Source: Opisthorchis felineus
Taxonomy: Eukaryota > Platyhelminthes > Trematoda > Opisthorchiida > Opisthorchiidae
Assembly: GCA_004794785.1 (NCBI GenBank)
Contig: SJOL01004118.1
Location: 380,944 to 444,943 of the forward strand
DNA length: 64,000 bases
Direction: 5' to 3'
The notes under the pieces are model-generated. The model was given only the letters and a program-made list of their open reading frames with translations. It was not told the origin of the DNA and searched no databases. Below are positions 36,090 to 46,969 of the stretch, in pieces (within the stretch, counting starts at the first letter, position 1; every line of letters begins with the position of its first letter). The translations under genes were made by a program, and so were the position numbers.

Positions 36090-37505
36090 TTTCTTTCCTC
36101 TTTAGTCGAAGGGTAGAACAATGCAAAACCGCCTGAACTGGTCTATTCACATCAGTTTAAGATATACGATTTTTTTCACCTAACCTGTGTTCTTTTCAGT
36201 ACCACGTCAAGAAATGGCAGCTGGAGTTCCTGCTTAAAAACTGTACACGGACATCACCGTTATTATTTGCACAATGGTGGGTTGCACATCCCTACATGGA
36301 ATGGAGCGTATATCGAATAGGATGCTTTAGCTGACTACTTCATTGAGGGTTCTATTTTGCATTGTCGCGCCAGATAATTTTTATCTCTAATTCACAGGTC
36401 GGTCGTGGTAGCAGTATTCATCTATACTCCGTGAAATTAATTGAGCTGGTGCTGAATTGAGCTGATGGTGACTGAGTGCTCTGTTTATGTTTATATATAT
36501 ACATATATATTACTGGAAGTAAAACTCTTTGCATCCAGTGAACGGTTTTAACCCATTTATATTGAATAAACTTCTGGTGGTTCTTTGGAACGGGGATAGA
36601 AAGGCTCCATCTTCAAAACACCTAATAAAACTGCCCACTTCCCAAGCTATAAGCAGAACGTTTCCGACTACCCAACTAAACTTACCGGCCGAAACCATAC
36701 CTCTGACTGTACAAGATAGTCCAACCTTTCTGTCCAACCTTTCAGTCCAGCCTTTCTGTTCCATACTTCCGTGCCTAAACACATGGTGCACGGTACTTAG
36801 GACATACATTCACACCTTTTTTTAAACGGATTCCAGAGGAAAGCCTGGCTTCCCTGAGCGAATACACCGTAGTTTGGTCCATGAGCATCTTGTTAAAAAT
36901 GGCCACCAATTAGAATACTCGGAAGCATCTAGGCCACTCTACTTGTTGACTCCATAATAGAATTCTAACGACAGCATTAGCTGATACAGCTGGAGTTTCG
37001 AAACATGAGCTGTGTAAACAAAAACATCTAATCCATACAATTCTCATGTTGTAGCCCTAGTAAAAACAAAAAACAGGATTTATTCTCCTACTGTTTATGT
37101 ACGATGGCTAGTCAATGTATTCGAAGGTCTGTGTTGTGACCCGTGTTTGGATGACCTTGTGCTTTGAAGGTTATCAGCTGATGTTTGTCCCTTTCCATCT
37201 AATCAAAGCTGTTTGTTTTGCGTTACCATGCCAACTGTGGCTACGTTTCGACATCCGACTTTGATTCTCGTGCAGATGCTGGGACTAAGCAATTTCCTGA
37301 GGTGGCTTTTCAAGAAGAAAATTCTCTCGAGACTCCGATTTATAAAGTTTTCCGGGAGAAAGAGCCGGAAAACACCAGAAGAACCGAGAAGACGAAACGT
37401 TACCAAGAGATGGTCTTGTAATTTCATCGTACCCATGGTGAGAAGCATGCCTTGTCCCAAAGGAAAAATGTTGGTAGTGTTAGAATATTGGTGGCCCGGG
37501 GTGCA
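36090..37505. other. gene-less stretch with one weak exon-like segment
   Basis: There is a TA-rich microsatellite near 36,492-36,511. At 37,277-37,421 (plus) an open segment follows TTCTCGTGCAG and encodes a charged stretch (GTKQFPEVAFQEENSLETP...), which could be an exon. I could not place it in a gene. Confidence 0.3.
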
Positions 37506-37509
37506 TTCA

Positions 37510-37782
37510 TTGGTAATTGATCAGGTGGCTGTTGGTCAGTCCGCAGAGCTTGGTCAGTAACTTGCAGACGTTTCGTCACCTTTCGAAGAGACATCATCAG
37601 TGCACTTTTGGGTGAGTAGTTCCTTTCTTCGTACTCGCACGAACCATATTAGCGCAAACACGAACAGAGGAACTACCCACCCAACAGTGTACGGATGATG
37701 TCTTCTCGAATGGTGACGAACCGTCTGCAAGTCAACTGCCAAGCTTGGCGAACAGATCAACAGCCAGCTGATAAATTACCAA
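37510..37782. mobile_element. foldback element A with hammerhead-like arms
   Basis: A 273-bp element has imperfect terminal inverted repeats of about 90 bp, starting TTGGTAATT at 37,510 and ending AATTACCAA at 37,782. Each arm contains a segment that, read outward from the centre, runs TGATGA, short hairpin, GAA, then TGCAAG. The left arm (minus strand) has a full hammerhead-like core; the right arm (plus strand, near 37,694-37,730) has CGGATGA and GAAC and is decayed. No coding capacity. The family also includes the element at 45.5 kb. I found no target-site duplication here. Confidence 0.75.
37563..37604 (-). ncRNA. minimal hammerhead-like ribozyme in foldback left arm
   Basis: On the minus strand, CTGATGA (plus 37,594-37,600) is followed by one extra U, a hairpin closed by GTC/GAC, then GAAA (plus 37,571-37,574), ACGT and C. 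The predicted cleavage is after plus 37,567. Stem I would be TGCA (plus 37,601-37,604) with TGCA (plus 37,563-37,566), a perfect 4-bp helix. Stem III is the palindrome ACGT. The extra nucleotide before stem II departs from the canonical core, so activity is uncertain. Confidence 0.5.
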
Positions 37783-37784
37783 AG

Positions 37785-38475
37785 GAAAATGTATCGAAAA
37801 CTTACCTTGGCTGATATGATATTGTCCCTATGTGATAATTGGAATATTTGTACAAAATTGAAGTTGTGTTTCCGAACTGGCTGGTCACAATTTTGTTGCT
37901 AGTTGAACACTAATCCAGTCTACTTCGTATACGAGCTGTCAGTCGGCATCTGGATACCGGCGAAATGATCAGTTGATAATCTGTCCAGGGACAATTTGAA
38001 CGATAAATGCTGTTCGTTTGATGGAGCAAATGAATAAGACCTCTCAAGCTCTGGGCGATGCTGCCCCTTAACAACCCTAGACGGAACAAAATAAATATGC
38101 ATCCTGAATCTTAGTTGGATAATCTTCTAACTTGGAGACACTTCAGCTAGAAGGCTGTCAGAACGACTATCCAGCTACTCCATTGTCAAAGACCAAATCA
38201 CCACCCGAGAAGCAGTAGATCAAGCTTTTTAGTGAGATCTGGAAATCCAAATCTATGGCGCCATTGTTTAACGATTTTGTGATGGTATTATCTGGACAAA
38301 GCTAAAGTCCAGAAAGACTGATTAATACTCAAACAGTTAGCATTGTTTTTAACTCTAACTTTTCAGTTTTTCGTGCTCTGTATGAAGGATCTTGAAGCCC
38401 TCGGTCACGTGACTGCTATTGTCTCACATGTGATAGACTTCAGTGATTAGTTGTCACGTCACACAAATGAGCGAT
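37785..38475. other. gene-less stretch
   Basis: Nothing recognised. Confidence 0.4.
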
Positions 38476-38479
38476 AAGC

Positions 38480-38725
38480 GGCCGTGGGCAGGAACTAGGA
38501 TTGTAGCCGGCAGCCTGCTGAACTTCGGCGGATTTTATAAGCCACGTTTCGGCTGCTGAGTCCTCAAAGTAGCAGAGTGAAAATCCAGCTCAAACGAGTA
38601 GGTGCTGGTCAGATTAGTTCAGGCAAAGTAGCATTGGATTCGTGCTAAGCCATTTGGGGCGATTTAGTAAATGCCACGTTCCAGCTGTTGAAGTCAGCCA
38701 GAAAAACCCGATTTGTCGACTTCCA
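38480..38725 (+). repeat. dispersed repeat related to 46.8 kb
   Basis: The segment containing AACTAGGATTGTAGCC resembles 46,801-46,875 (AACTAGGATTGGATAGCC) with a similar run of motifs after it. A second similar run starts near 38,640. It looks like a diverged interspersed repeat, perhaps duplicated in tandem. The class is unknown. Confidence 0.4.
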
Positions 38726-38729
38726 GATA

Positions 38730-41700
38730 GGTGGTAAGGAAACTATTCTTTGTCAGTCCAGTAGGTGGGTTGAGTTTTTTCAACTAGGTAGGAACTTCCT
38801 AGCTTAATCAGGTCCACTGTGTCGTCCTGAAGGTTATATCTGACCCCGGTTAACTTCATATGTGTAACCGGTCTTGCTGCTTCACTGTGTAAAATGGGAC
38901 GTACGTGTCATCTCCATATACAAGATGGGTTATAGCAAAGGATGCCTAAGAAAGGTCAGGAAGGTTTCTGAGCTAAGTTAAGAGAAACGCTTTTCCTACC
39001 GGCGTGAACCTCAGGTGGGTCAGTTTTAAATACTCTTGAATTTTGGTGTTACAAATGAATTTTTGAGAGGGAGGTTTTAACAGGGAGACTGTAAAACTGA
39101 GGAAACCAACCACACTGCACTACTTAGACAGAAAATAGAGTGTGCTGCCGGAGCGGGAGATGTCAGTCGCGATTAGGTGTAGCCGTAAACAAGTGTCAAA
39201 CTGTAACGCATAATCTGAGAACGAGGAGAAAATGAGTCCTCTGCATAGCTTACCGACTGTCCACTAATCGATAAGAAACGATCGACTATCTCATTCTAGC
39301 TCGCACTAGTGTGGTAAGTCTGTCTGTACACGGATTTATGTTGAGTAACTGCAAGTGAGAGAGGTTGGTCGCACGCTTTCCCTAGTTTATTCGCTGATCA
39401 TAATATCATCCTATCATGTCGTTGAAAACTGACGAACAACCACCATGGTCTAATCCAAAGAGATTTTGTGCAATACCAGTCATAGGTACGGTGTTGGCGC
39501 CAACAGGGGCTTTACGTGTGTCACAGGGTGTGCCCGTCAACGAAAGACCCTAGCGTTCACGTTAAAATTGCATCTGAATCTCTGACGATCATATATATAT
39601 ATATATATTCTAGTTTGTCTGGTTCCTGTATGACATTCAGTCCCAATATGAACACTAAATGTTCGTTAACTAACGCGTAAATTTGTAGACAGAGTTAGAA
39701 TGCACGAGCTATTTGCGTTAAAATGTGCTACTCCTAGGAAACAAAAAATGCCATCCAGGGCACCCTTTTTCTTCCTTAGTTGCTCAGTCACCTTTGAAGA
39801 CAGGAAGTTGAAGTTGAAGTTCATGATGTATCGACTGACTGCATTTGCGGATCTTATAAGTTAGTAAGTTATCATGCATGACACTGTTCAGAGTGTACAA
39901 ACTTCTGGTGCAGCCATTCCGAGTAGACAAAATAAATTTCTAACTTGAGAGCACCGGAAACCCTTATTCCCTGGAAATGAACTACGTATGCTACTCAACG
40001 AAAAAGTATCCAACCTCAACAACCACTAGTATGGACCAAGAGTTGAGGTGGACGTTCCATCGGGGTTCAGGCGGCTTTCAGAGTTAGAAGCTTGCGTGAG
40101 AGATCCATGCCAGTCAGCGTGTACTCATGAACCACAGTGATTCGGTTGAAAAGATTATACATAAGGAAGGTAGTTGTCTTGCTTGAAATTCACGTTAACA
40201 CACTATTTGCCTGTCACATGTGAGTACGTTTCAAATCAATTATTTCAATCAGGAATGCTGTATACTTGTTACTCATGCTGGTGCTGTGAACTGTCCGTGT
40301 TTTACATGCACCTTACGTTATTAGCTTTCCAACTACAAAACATTGCATTGCGAAATCGAATTCTTTGGTGAATCAGTGCCATGCATTGCGTTTGTTGTTT
40401 ACGGATGTACTAATTCACATTCCCATGGCATTCATGTTTCACGACACCACTGCTTTCAAGAACAGTGTGATAGAATGTTCTTGATCATATGATGACCCCG
40501 GCATTCTGGCTGGCGCTGAAAACTTTTGGATAAACCAGATGGCAGTAAGCAGTCGTGACAGTAAATTTCGGTGTGCACGTAACGAATGATGTGAGCAGTT
40601 ACGGAGCACCCTGATTGCAGTCTTGCATATTACCATCTCCTCACCATCGAATTGGACTGTGTGATCAACAGCCTATTCTGAGACCGAAAAAATGGACGCT
40701 TCTCAGTGGCATCCTACAGTGGAGTCGCGCGGAAATAACAGAGCACCAAGATCCACTAGCATCAACTAAATTCTGCTTCTGCGGTTCATTCAAAGACATT
40801 TGGCTAACGTTGTCACGGAAGATAGCGGTATGACAGTGCTATGCTTTTCCTCTCTAGAGAAGAAGCAAAATCACAGTTTAGTGTAGCCTGAATTCAACTT
40901 GGCACACTAAATGTCGACAAGGCTGTTAAATTCAGTAGTGGTTGACAATAAATCTCTGGAAATAGATAAGAAATGTTACGGGGGAAAGCCAGTGATTCGA
41001 CCAGTAATTGAGGCATGGTGGATTAAACAACTAAAGTCAGTGGCAGTTCGATGTCGCAAAACAAGAAACAGGTTTAATCCTGACAAAAGACCAGAAGTTT
41101 GCCTAACATTTCAGTCAGACGCATTCTAGTTTTTTACTCAAACCTGTGCGATTCCTCCTTCGTGCTCCAAAGAACGTGGGTGACAAAACGTGGTGGTAAG
41201 AAAGGTGATAAGAAAAGCATTGCTGTCAGTCTGTAAAGCAATTTCACACGCGTTCTTTTGTTAGTATGAGTACTGACTAAAGGAGTTGACAGTTTGAGAA
41301 ATTGTATATGCCGAGGAAACAAAAACTGGCTGGATTACAGACAGCATATTCGACACGGGGTTGATTGAAGTTGGATGGCAACAGGAGCAGCACGAGTGGA
41401 ATAGTGCTTTCGTTACTGGACAACTCGATGGGGTGCAAGCTTTCCGTCTCGCTGTGTAGCAGATTGCCTGTTGCGAATACAGCATTCTCCCTCCAACCAC
41501 TTGGTGTTACCACAGCAAACTCTCGCACGATGCCATAGGTAACTGTCCCGAAGCAGGCAGCTCTAAACAACCGAATAACACTTCACTTGGACGATGTGTC
41601 ACGAACCGGCCACGAACCATACTGAGGCATACATTCATTGGTCAGAATGCAAGCAAATCATGGGCAAGCAGTTTTAGCTCGGTCCTTTTCACTCAATCAT

Positions 41701-41750
41701 GAAGATTCTTGCTTGACCTTATGGAAAGTTCCGTGTTAACTCCATCAATG
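38730..41750. other. gene-less stretch
   Basis: No gene recognised in about 3 kb. The only structural feature is a TA dinucleotide run at 39,591-39,609. Confidence 0.4.
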
Positions 41751-41756
41751 GCTAAC

Positions 41757-41860
41757 TCAAGCTACCGTACCTTCTTATACACCATCGTGAGCGGAACAGA
41801 AAGCCAGGGACCGAGATAGGATTTGCAATACCATCCGCAGTGCACAACAGTAGCCTAGTT
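41757..41860 (-). repeat. dispersed repeat shared with 7.74-7.84 kb
   Basis: The reverse complement of this segment aligns with 7,739-7,842. The upstream neighbourhoods of the two copies do not obviously align, so only the roughly 100-bp core is shared. Confidence 0.5.
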
Positions 41861-42310
41861 TGGTTGTTTTGCAACCAATGGCGATAATCTTCAAGTATGC
41901 CGCGAGAATGTGCCCAGTTGCTCAAGACCGTATTGGCCCAATAACAACGGTCTACTGTTGGACCTATACTTGCTGACATCGGTCGGATTAATTGGACGAT
42001 GGAAAAGACACCGATATGTCTCCGAAAGATCTTTCGAACGATAGTCCTCTGGGAACTTCGTTAAATTTGATGTGGTAACTGCTAGCGAACGGTCCACCGA
42101 GGAGATCATGAGTAACATGGATGAAAATAAGGGTATACAATTGTTGATAGTTTCGTCGTCTGCTCCGAGCACAAAATAACTCGATTAGGTGGCCGAACAC
42201 TTTGAGGGTTATGATGACAGGATCCAGGTGGATATAAGTCTGCCTTCTAGGATTTACTCAAAAAGGGGTTCAATAACCAGTTCCGCAATTCACTGTAAAT
42301 AAACACAACA

Positions 42311-42545
42311 TAAACGAGAAGAATATCATAAAGGAGACATTCAGTTGGGATTCAGCTGAGTCTTGCGTTAAAATCGAATTGATGTGCAAGTGAGTGTAGG
42401 TTGCGAATTTCTTGAATGTTGAGTTCAAGTATAACATAAGGTTGACAGGAACTCGGGGAGCGCGTCTACCCGATGAGTCTCAAGAAAGGCAAAAAGATCA
42501 TGGGCTGTCGAGGATTTTTCTGCAAACTTGTAAATCGATGATGTC
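42311..42545 (+). repeat. hammerhead-family repeat, broken ribozyme
   Basis: A nearly full-length front and middle of the unit in plus orientation. The core reads CCGATGA at 42,470-42,476, and GAAA has become AAAA after GGC. The stem-I strand GGGCTGTCG remains at 42,502-42,510. The ribozyme is dead. Confidence 0.75.
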
Positions 42546-42549
42546 GCTA

Positions 42550-45475
42550 TACATAGTGTGAACCGTAATTATATGGTGGAAATTCCCACAACCTGAAAAT
42601 GCCCTACTTGTTTTACCCGGTGATAATAAGTTTAGCAGAAATCTGATGAAAAACCTGTTAGAGTTCTACGAAAAAGTGACTCACTGTCGAACGGTACACG
42701 CATGACAGATTACCGTGGTTGCGACATTACGGCACTTCAGCAGTTCAGACTGGTTACATGACCGTGGGTGGGTGACAAGATATGACAAATAATTACTGGT
42801 GATATCGTGGCGTATCCGCGGTTGATTAATCGAGAGTGAAGTGGGTTTGTTTGAGCAAGTTAAAATGAATTCACACAGTGTCCCCGTACGAACATCACTG
42901 GGTTAAATCATAGGTATAAAGTCAACCATTTTAAGATTTCCCTTGATCCTGAAGCCTTGGAACAATATGAAGCCAGTGGATTGGAGATATTGTTTTGCAG
43001 CCTTCGGCACTGTTCTAAGATCTCCGAGCAAATGCATGATAGGTTTGGGAAGAACTAAATATCATGTGGAATACAGAAATTTATCGAGTTGTAGATCGAA
43101 TGGGTGGATTAAACTTCACATGTTTCATGCTTCCAAAGATGGCTGATTTGCGCACACATAATCTGTTCACAAAATTGAACTTTACCCAGTTGGTGCATCT
43201 GCTTTGGCAGCATCCGACTTTTTGTCACGTTACTTACCTTCTTGGCTGTGTACATTTTGATTGTGGATAAAACTGTAGTCGCTTGGGTCTGGTCTTTTCG
43301 TATTTGAATGAATACTGCAAAGATGACTCAAAGGCCGATCCTCGCACAAAGAATCCCGATGACATTACTCTCGTCTTCCTGGTCTGACAACACCAAACCA
43401 ACCATGAAGTTTGCTATTTGTGGGACATTTTGGGACATACTTCGAGATAGTCACTCTGTTTTTCTGGAATCAGTCACCTTGATGAACACAGAAGAAGAAT
43501 GAACTGTAGTGTCTATCTATAAACAAGGAATCAAGCTGTTGACAGTTGTGACAAGACTAAAACGGAACATGGGTTACACTCCCAAACGCACATGTAAAGG
43601 TAGCTTGATAGTTAAATCATCGGTCATTGGAGCCAAACAACTAATCGAAACTGTTCGAATGTGGACGCTTCCGACCAAAACGCATACACATTGACACGTC
43701 CCCCATAACCAGTCAAGAAGTTATGGCTTCAAAATTGTGCAATAGCCTATCTATACGGACATCGAATTTCCTTCACTTCCGATTGTACACGCTACGATTA
43801 CTTTGTTTCCACACCCTCTACGAGTTGATTGATCAGCTGAAGCGTCTATTGATATTTGTCTCCTACATCGTTGTTTGGTGAATGTCGCCTGATACAGGAG
43901 TGACAGCATATGACAAAAAACTGTTGCGCTGAAAAACGATAGTTGATGTGTACACGAACTGAAAATTTCACGCTATATTACACGTTCATTTCAACCCCAG
44001 CACTCGGTACACGAATGAACACTGGATGGAGTTCACAATTTGAACTATTTCAGTGTGCCAGTTTGTTGTTCAGGTTAATTGATGCACAATCCTACAATAC
44101 GATTGTAAAGTAAATCTGTGAAGATATTAATTGCGTTTATTAGTTTACAAAAGAGTGGAAAAAATGACGTTATATTTTCACTCTGAGCTTACAACACAAC
44201 AAACGCCAGAAGACAGTTCTCATACAATGCTGTTTATTCCGGCGAACGAACTGTACAGTGGCCTTGGTGTTATCGCTACTCTGTCCACCACCAAACCAAA
44301 CCTGACAGCGAAGAAAGCCACATGCAATCCCGATGGTGCATGCACTTGCCAGATTTGGAGAATATCCAAAAAGGTTGCTCACATATCGCTCATTTCACAA
44401 GATTGTTTGCCGTCAGCATAGTGAATATCGCTCCTCTCTAGAGGCGGAAATATGAACTTGTCTGTTCGTAAAGTTTCTAACTGTGTAGGCTTCAGTTCTG
44501 AGTGGCTTTATTGAAATTCAAATCCGATGCCGTACAACAGTGCAGAGGATAAAAACCTAACCTTGACTTCTATGCTTGTGCCTCCTTCAAACGCGTTTAT
44601 ATATTGACAACTGACTATAGCGTCTGTCATAGCAGTCAGAGCATTCATTTCATATCAGCTTCAAGTGAAAGAATTATAACTTCAGTAACAGGAATTATCA
44701 CTTCAAGATTATGAAATTCAATCGCGCTAGTGTCACGGACAGTTCAGTAATTGTTTTTCATCGTATATAACAAATCACTGAGGTGAGGTGTAAATGATTT
44801 CTTTCCGAAGGTTGTACAAACAGGACACTCAGATGAGTTTACGGCGGTTCGTGAGACCGAAAATCAAGGCATGGCAGCAAAGTAACATCGGCCAATTTGC
44901 ATTATCACAGCATGGCTGAGAAGCGCTCAGGTGCCTGTTATGAATTAGGGGTTTCTACCAGGTGGGTATCTTAGGCACAGCGGAAGAAAACGTGTGCTCG
45001 CCGGGTCAAGCGCTGACACGTTCGTTATAGAGCCCAAACTAACCATAAGACTACCGAATCAACATTATGTTGATCTGTGTTCAAAGCGACATCGGAGTGC
45101 GTCCATGCCAGTAAAATGTGTGTATCCGTGCTCGATAAAACAGAGGCACTAAGAATGTATACTTACCTCAGTCGAGTTGTCCGAATAGCGTGGCTGACGT
45201 GGTTATCGGTGGTACTGTGGATTGGATGCGTACCCTGCTTTTCCATCCAAAAGACGCTCCCGCCAACTCTCAATTCAATAAAAAAAATTGCGGCACGACC
45301 ATAACAGAACTCAGAATGATCATCGAGATAATTGGGTGGGTAGTACAATTAGGCCTATTCGCATTTTCTTGGGGCACACAAGTATTTAGTCAAAGAACTG
45401 TGGGTAAAGCTTGTGTATTTGAAACGACTGCCGGAATGAGTTCCACATCCGATACCTGTAATCTGTGCATTTGAT
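42550..45475. other. gene-less stretch
   Basis: No recognisable gene. Open frames are below 100 codons and have no known motif. Confidence 0.4.
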
Positions 45476-45479
45476 GGGA

Positions 45480-45712
45480 GGAAGTGTGACTGGCAATGTT
45501 TTGGAATATAGGTAGCTCGGGTGCGCTGCTTGATTGTTGGTCTGTTCGCCGAGCTTGGCAGTTGGATTGCAAACGTTTCATCACCAATCGAGGTGACATC
45601 GTCATTGCGGGGTTGAGTGACGCAGTGACGATGTCACCTCGATTAGTGATGAAACGTCTGCAATCCAACTGCCAAGCTCGGCGAACAGACCAACAACCAG
45701 GAAGTGTGACTG
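45480..45712. mobile_element. foldback element B with 13-bp flanking direct repeats
   Basis: Two arms of about 78 bp, 45,532-45,609 and 45,621-45,698, are near-perfect inverted repeats separated by about 11 bp. The region between 45,493 and 45,699 is flanked by the 13-bp direct repeat GGAAGTGTGACTG (45,480-45,492 and 45,700-45,712), a candidate target-site duplication. The arms share sequence with foldback element A, including GAAACGT and TGCAA blocks. In both arms the first C of the hammerhead-like core is mutated (ATGACGA and GTGACGA), so no cleavage is expected. Confidence 0.8.
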
Positions 45713-45714
45713 TG

Positions 45715-46355
45715 ATTCCATCAGTCGGCTGTCTCTGCGACCCATAAAATGTAACTTAAGGAGGAACTGGTATTTGGAGAGATGACATACGACAATGCTA
45801 AATTCCTTACCTCCAGAATTCGCATTTACAAAGTTTGGACTCATTTACTTTAGAATCCAACGGTTTGAATGGAAGTCGCTCGGACAGGCTCTTGATCTCA
45901 GCCCACTGTTCATCAAGTGCTTTTGATGCCCTGTGTTGTAGGCGGACTTGGATGGATGGTCTCCTGCAGCTTGCATAATGCTGACTGATCCGAAATTGTT
46001 GATGGCACTATAGACCACGGCTTGGTGTAAGCTAAAGTACTCATCGCAACCGGAAAAATGCCACATCGTGGATCAGGAGGAAACTGATTCAGGTTGGATG
46101 TAAGAAAGTTAAAGAACGAGAAAACTGCACCGAAGTTTTGTGAACCTCTATCGCAGAGGCTGGCTTAAGGTCAAGTCCGAAAAGCACCCGAAAAACAGTG
46201 GGCTCGAATACGAACGCATCTACTCAGGTGCTGTTGGTAAAACTGGACTGAAGCAGGAGCGGATAAGGATCGGTTTGATGAGCATGACTCACCGAAATCC
46301 ACCCTGATTCAAAAGAGGAATTCGGCGTTCATCAAAACATCCCAAGATCCGACAA
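45715..46355. other. gene-less stretch
   Basis: Nothing recognised. Confidence 0.4.
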
Positions 46356-46359
46356 ATCT

Positions 46360-46600
46360 AAAAGATCATAAATGAAAGATTCAGCTTGGTTCCAGGTGAG
46401 TCTCCCGTTAAAACCAAATCGGTATGCAAACGAATATATAAGTCAAATTTGGTGCAATTTGGGTTCAAGTAGAACATAATGTTAACAGAAACTCGGCTAC
46501 TGCGCCTACCTGATGTGCCCCAAGAAGGGCGAAACCGGTCGAAGAGTTTTCAGCAATCTTATGAGTAGTGTATTACGTCTATTCAAATTAAGGGCTGTTG
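46360..46600 (+). repeat. hammerhead-family repeat, broken ribozyme
   Basis: A long copy in plus orientation. The core is CTGATGT at 46,510-46,516 (last A replaced by T). Stem II and GAAACCGGTC are intact, but the downstream stem-I strand GTGGGCTGTC has been deleted, so the cleavage helix cannot form. Confidence 0.8.
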
Positions 46601-46689
46601 AAAGAAGTTTGTGGACCGAAAGTCCAGTATCTTCAGCTGGTAGAGGACAAGCAGACTGAAGGAGAACTTACGAAGCCCGACGGAACTTG

Positions 46690-46965
46690 AGAAGCCTGGT
46701 TAGTTCGCTTTTCAACGCCACTCAACCGGCCAGGCGATTTTGATTTGAGCTATGTAGTCTATGTAAATCAGTGAAGACCTGTTCGGTTGACTCACGAACA
46801 ACTAGGATTGGATAGCCCGCAACTTCTGCTGATTTTAGCAACTCTTAAGGCGAGTGTCATCCTGCTGGGAGGCATCAGCATATGTGCTCATTCCACCTGA
46901 TCTGCGGGACCTTGACGAAGAGTTGGCTTCTAAATCAGACTGTCTGTTTTCTAAGCAATCTTCAC
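46690..46965 (+). repeat. dispersed repeat related to 14.4 and 38.5 kb
   Basis: The left part resembles 38,500-38,570, and the right part (46,878-46,960) resembles 14,405-14,495. The joined arrangement here may approximate the full family unit. Confidence 0.45.
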
Positions 46966-46969
46966 GAAA

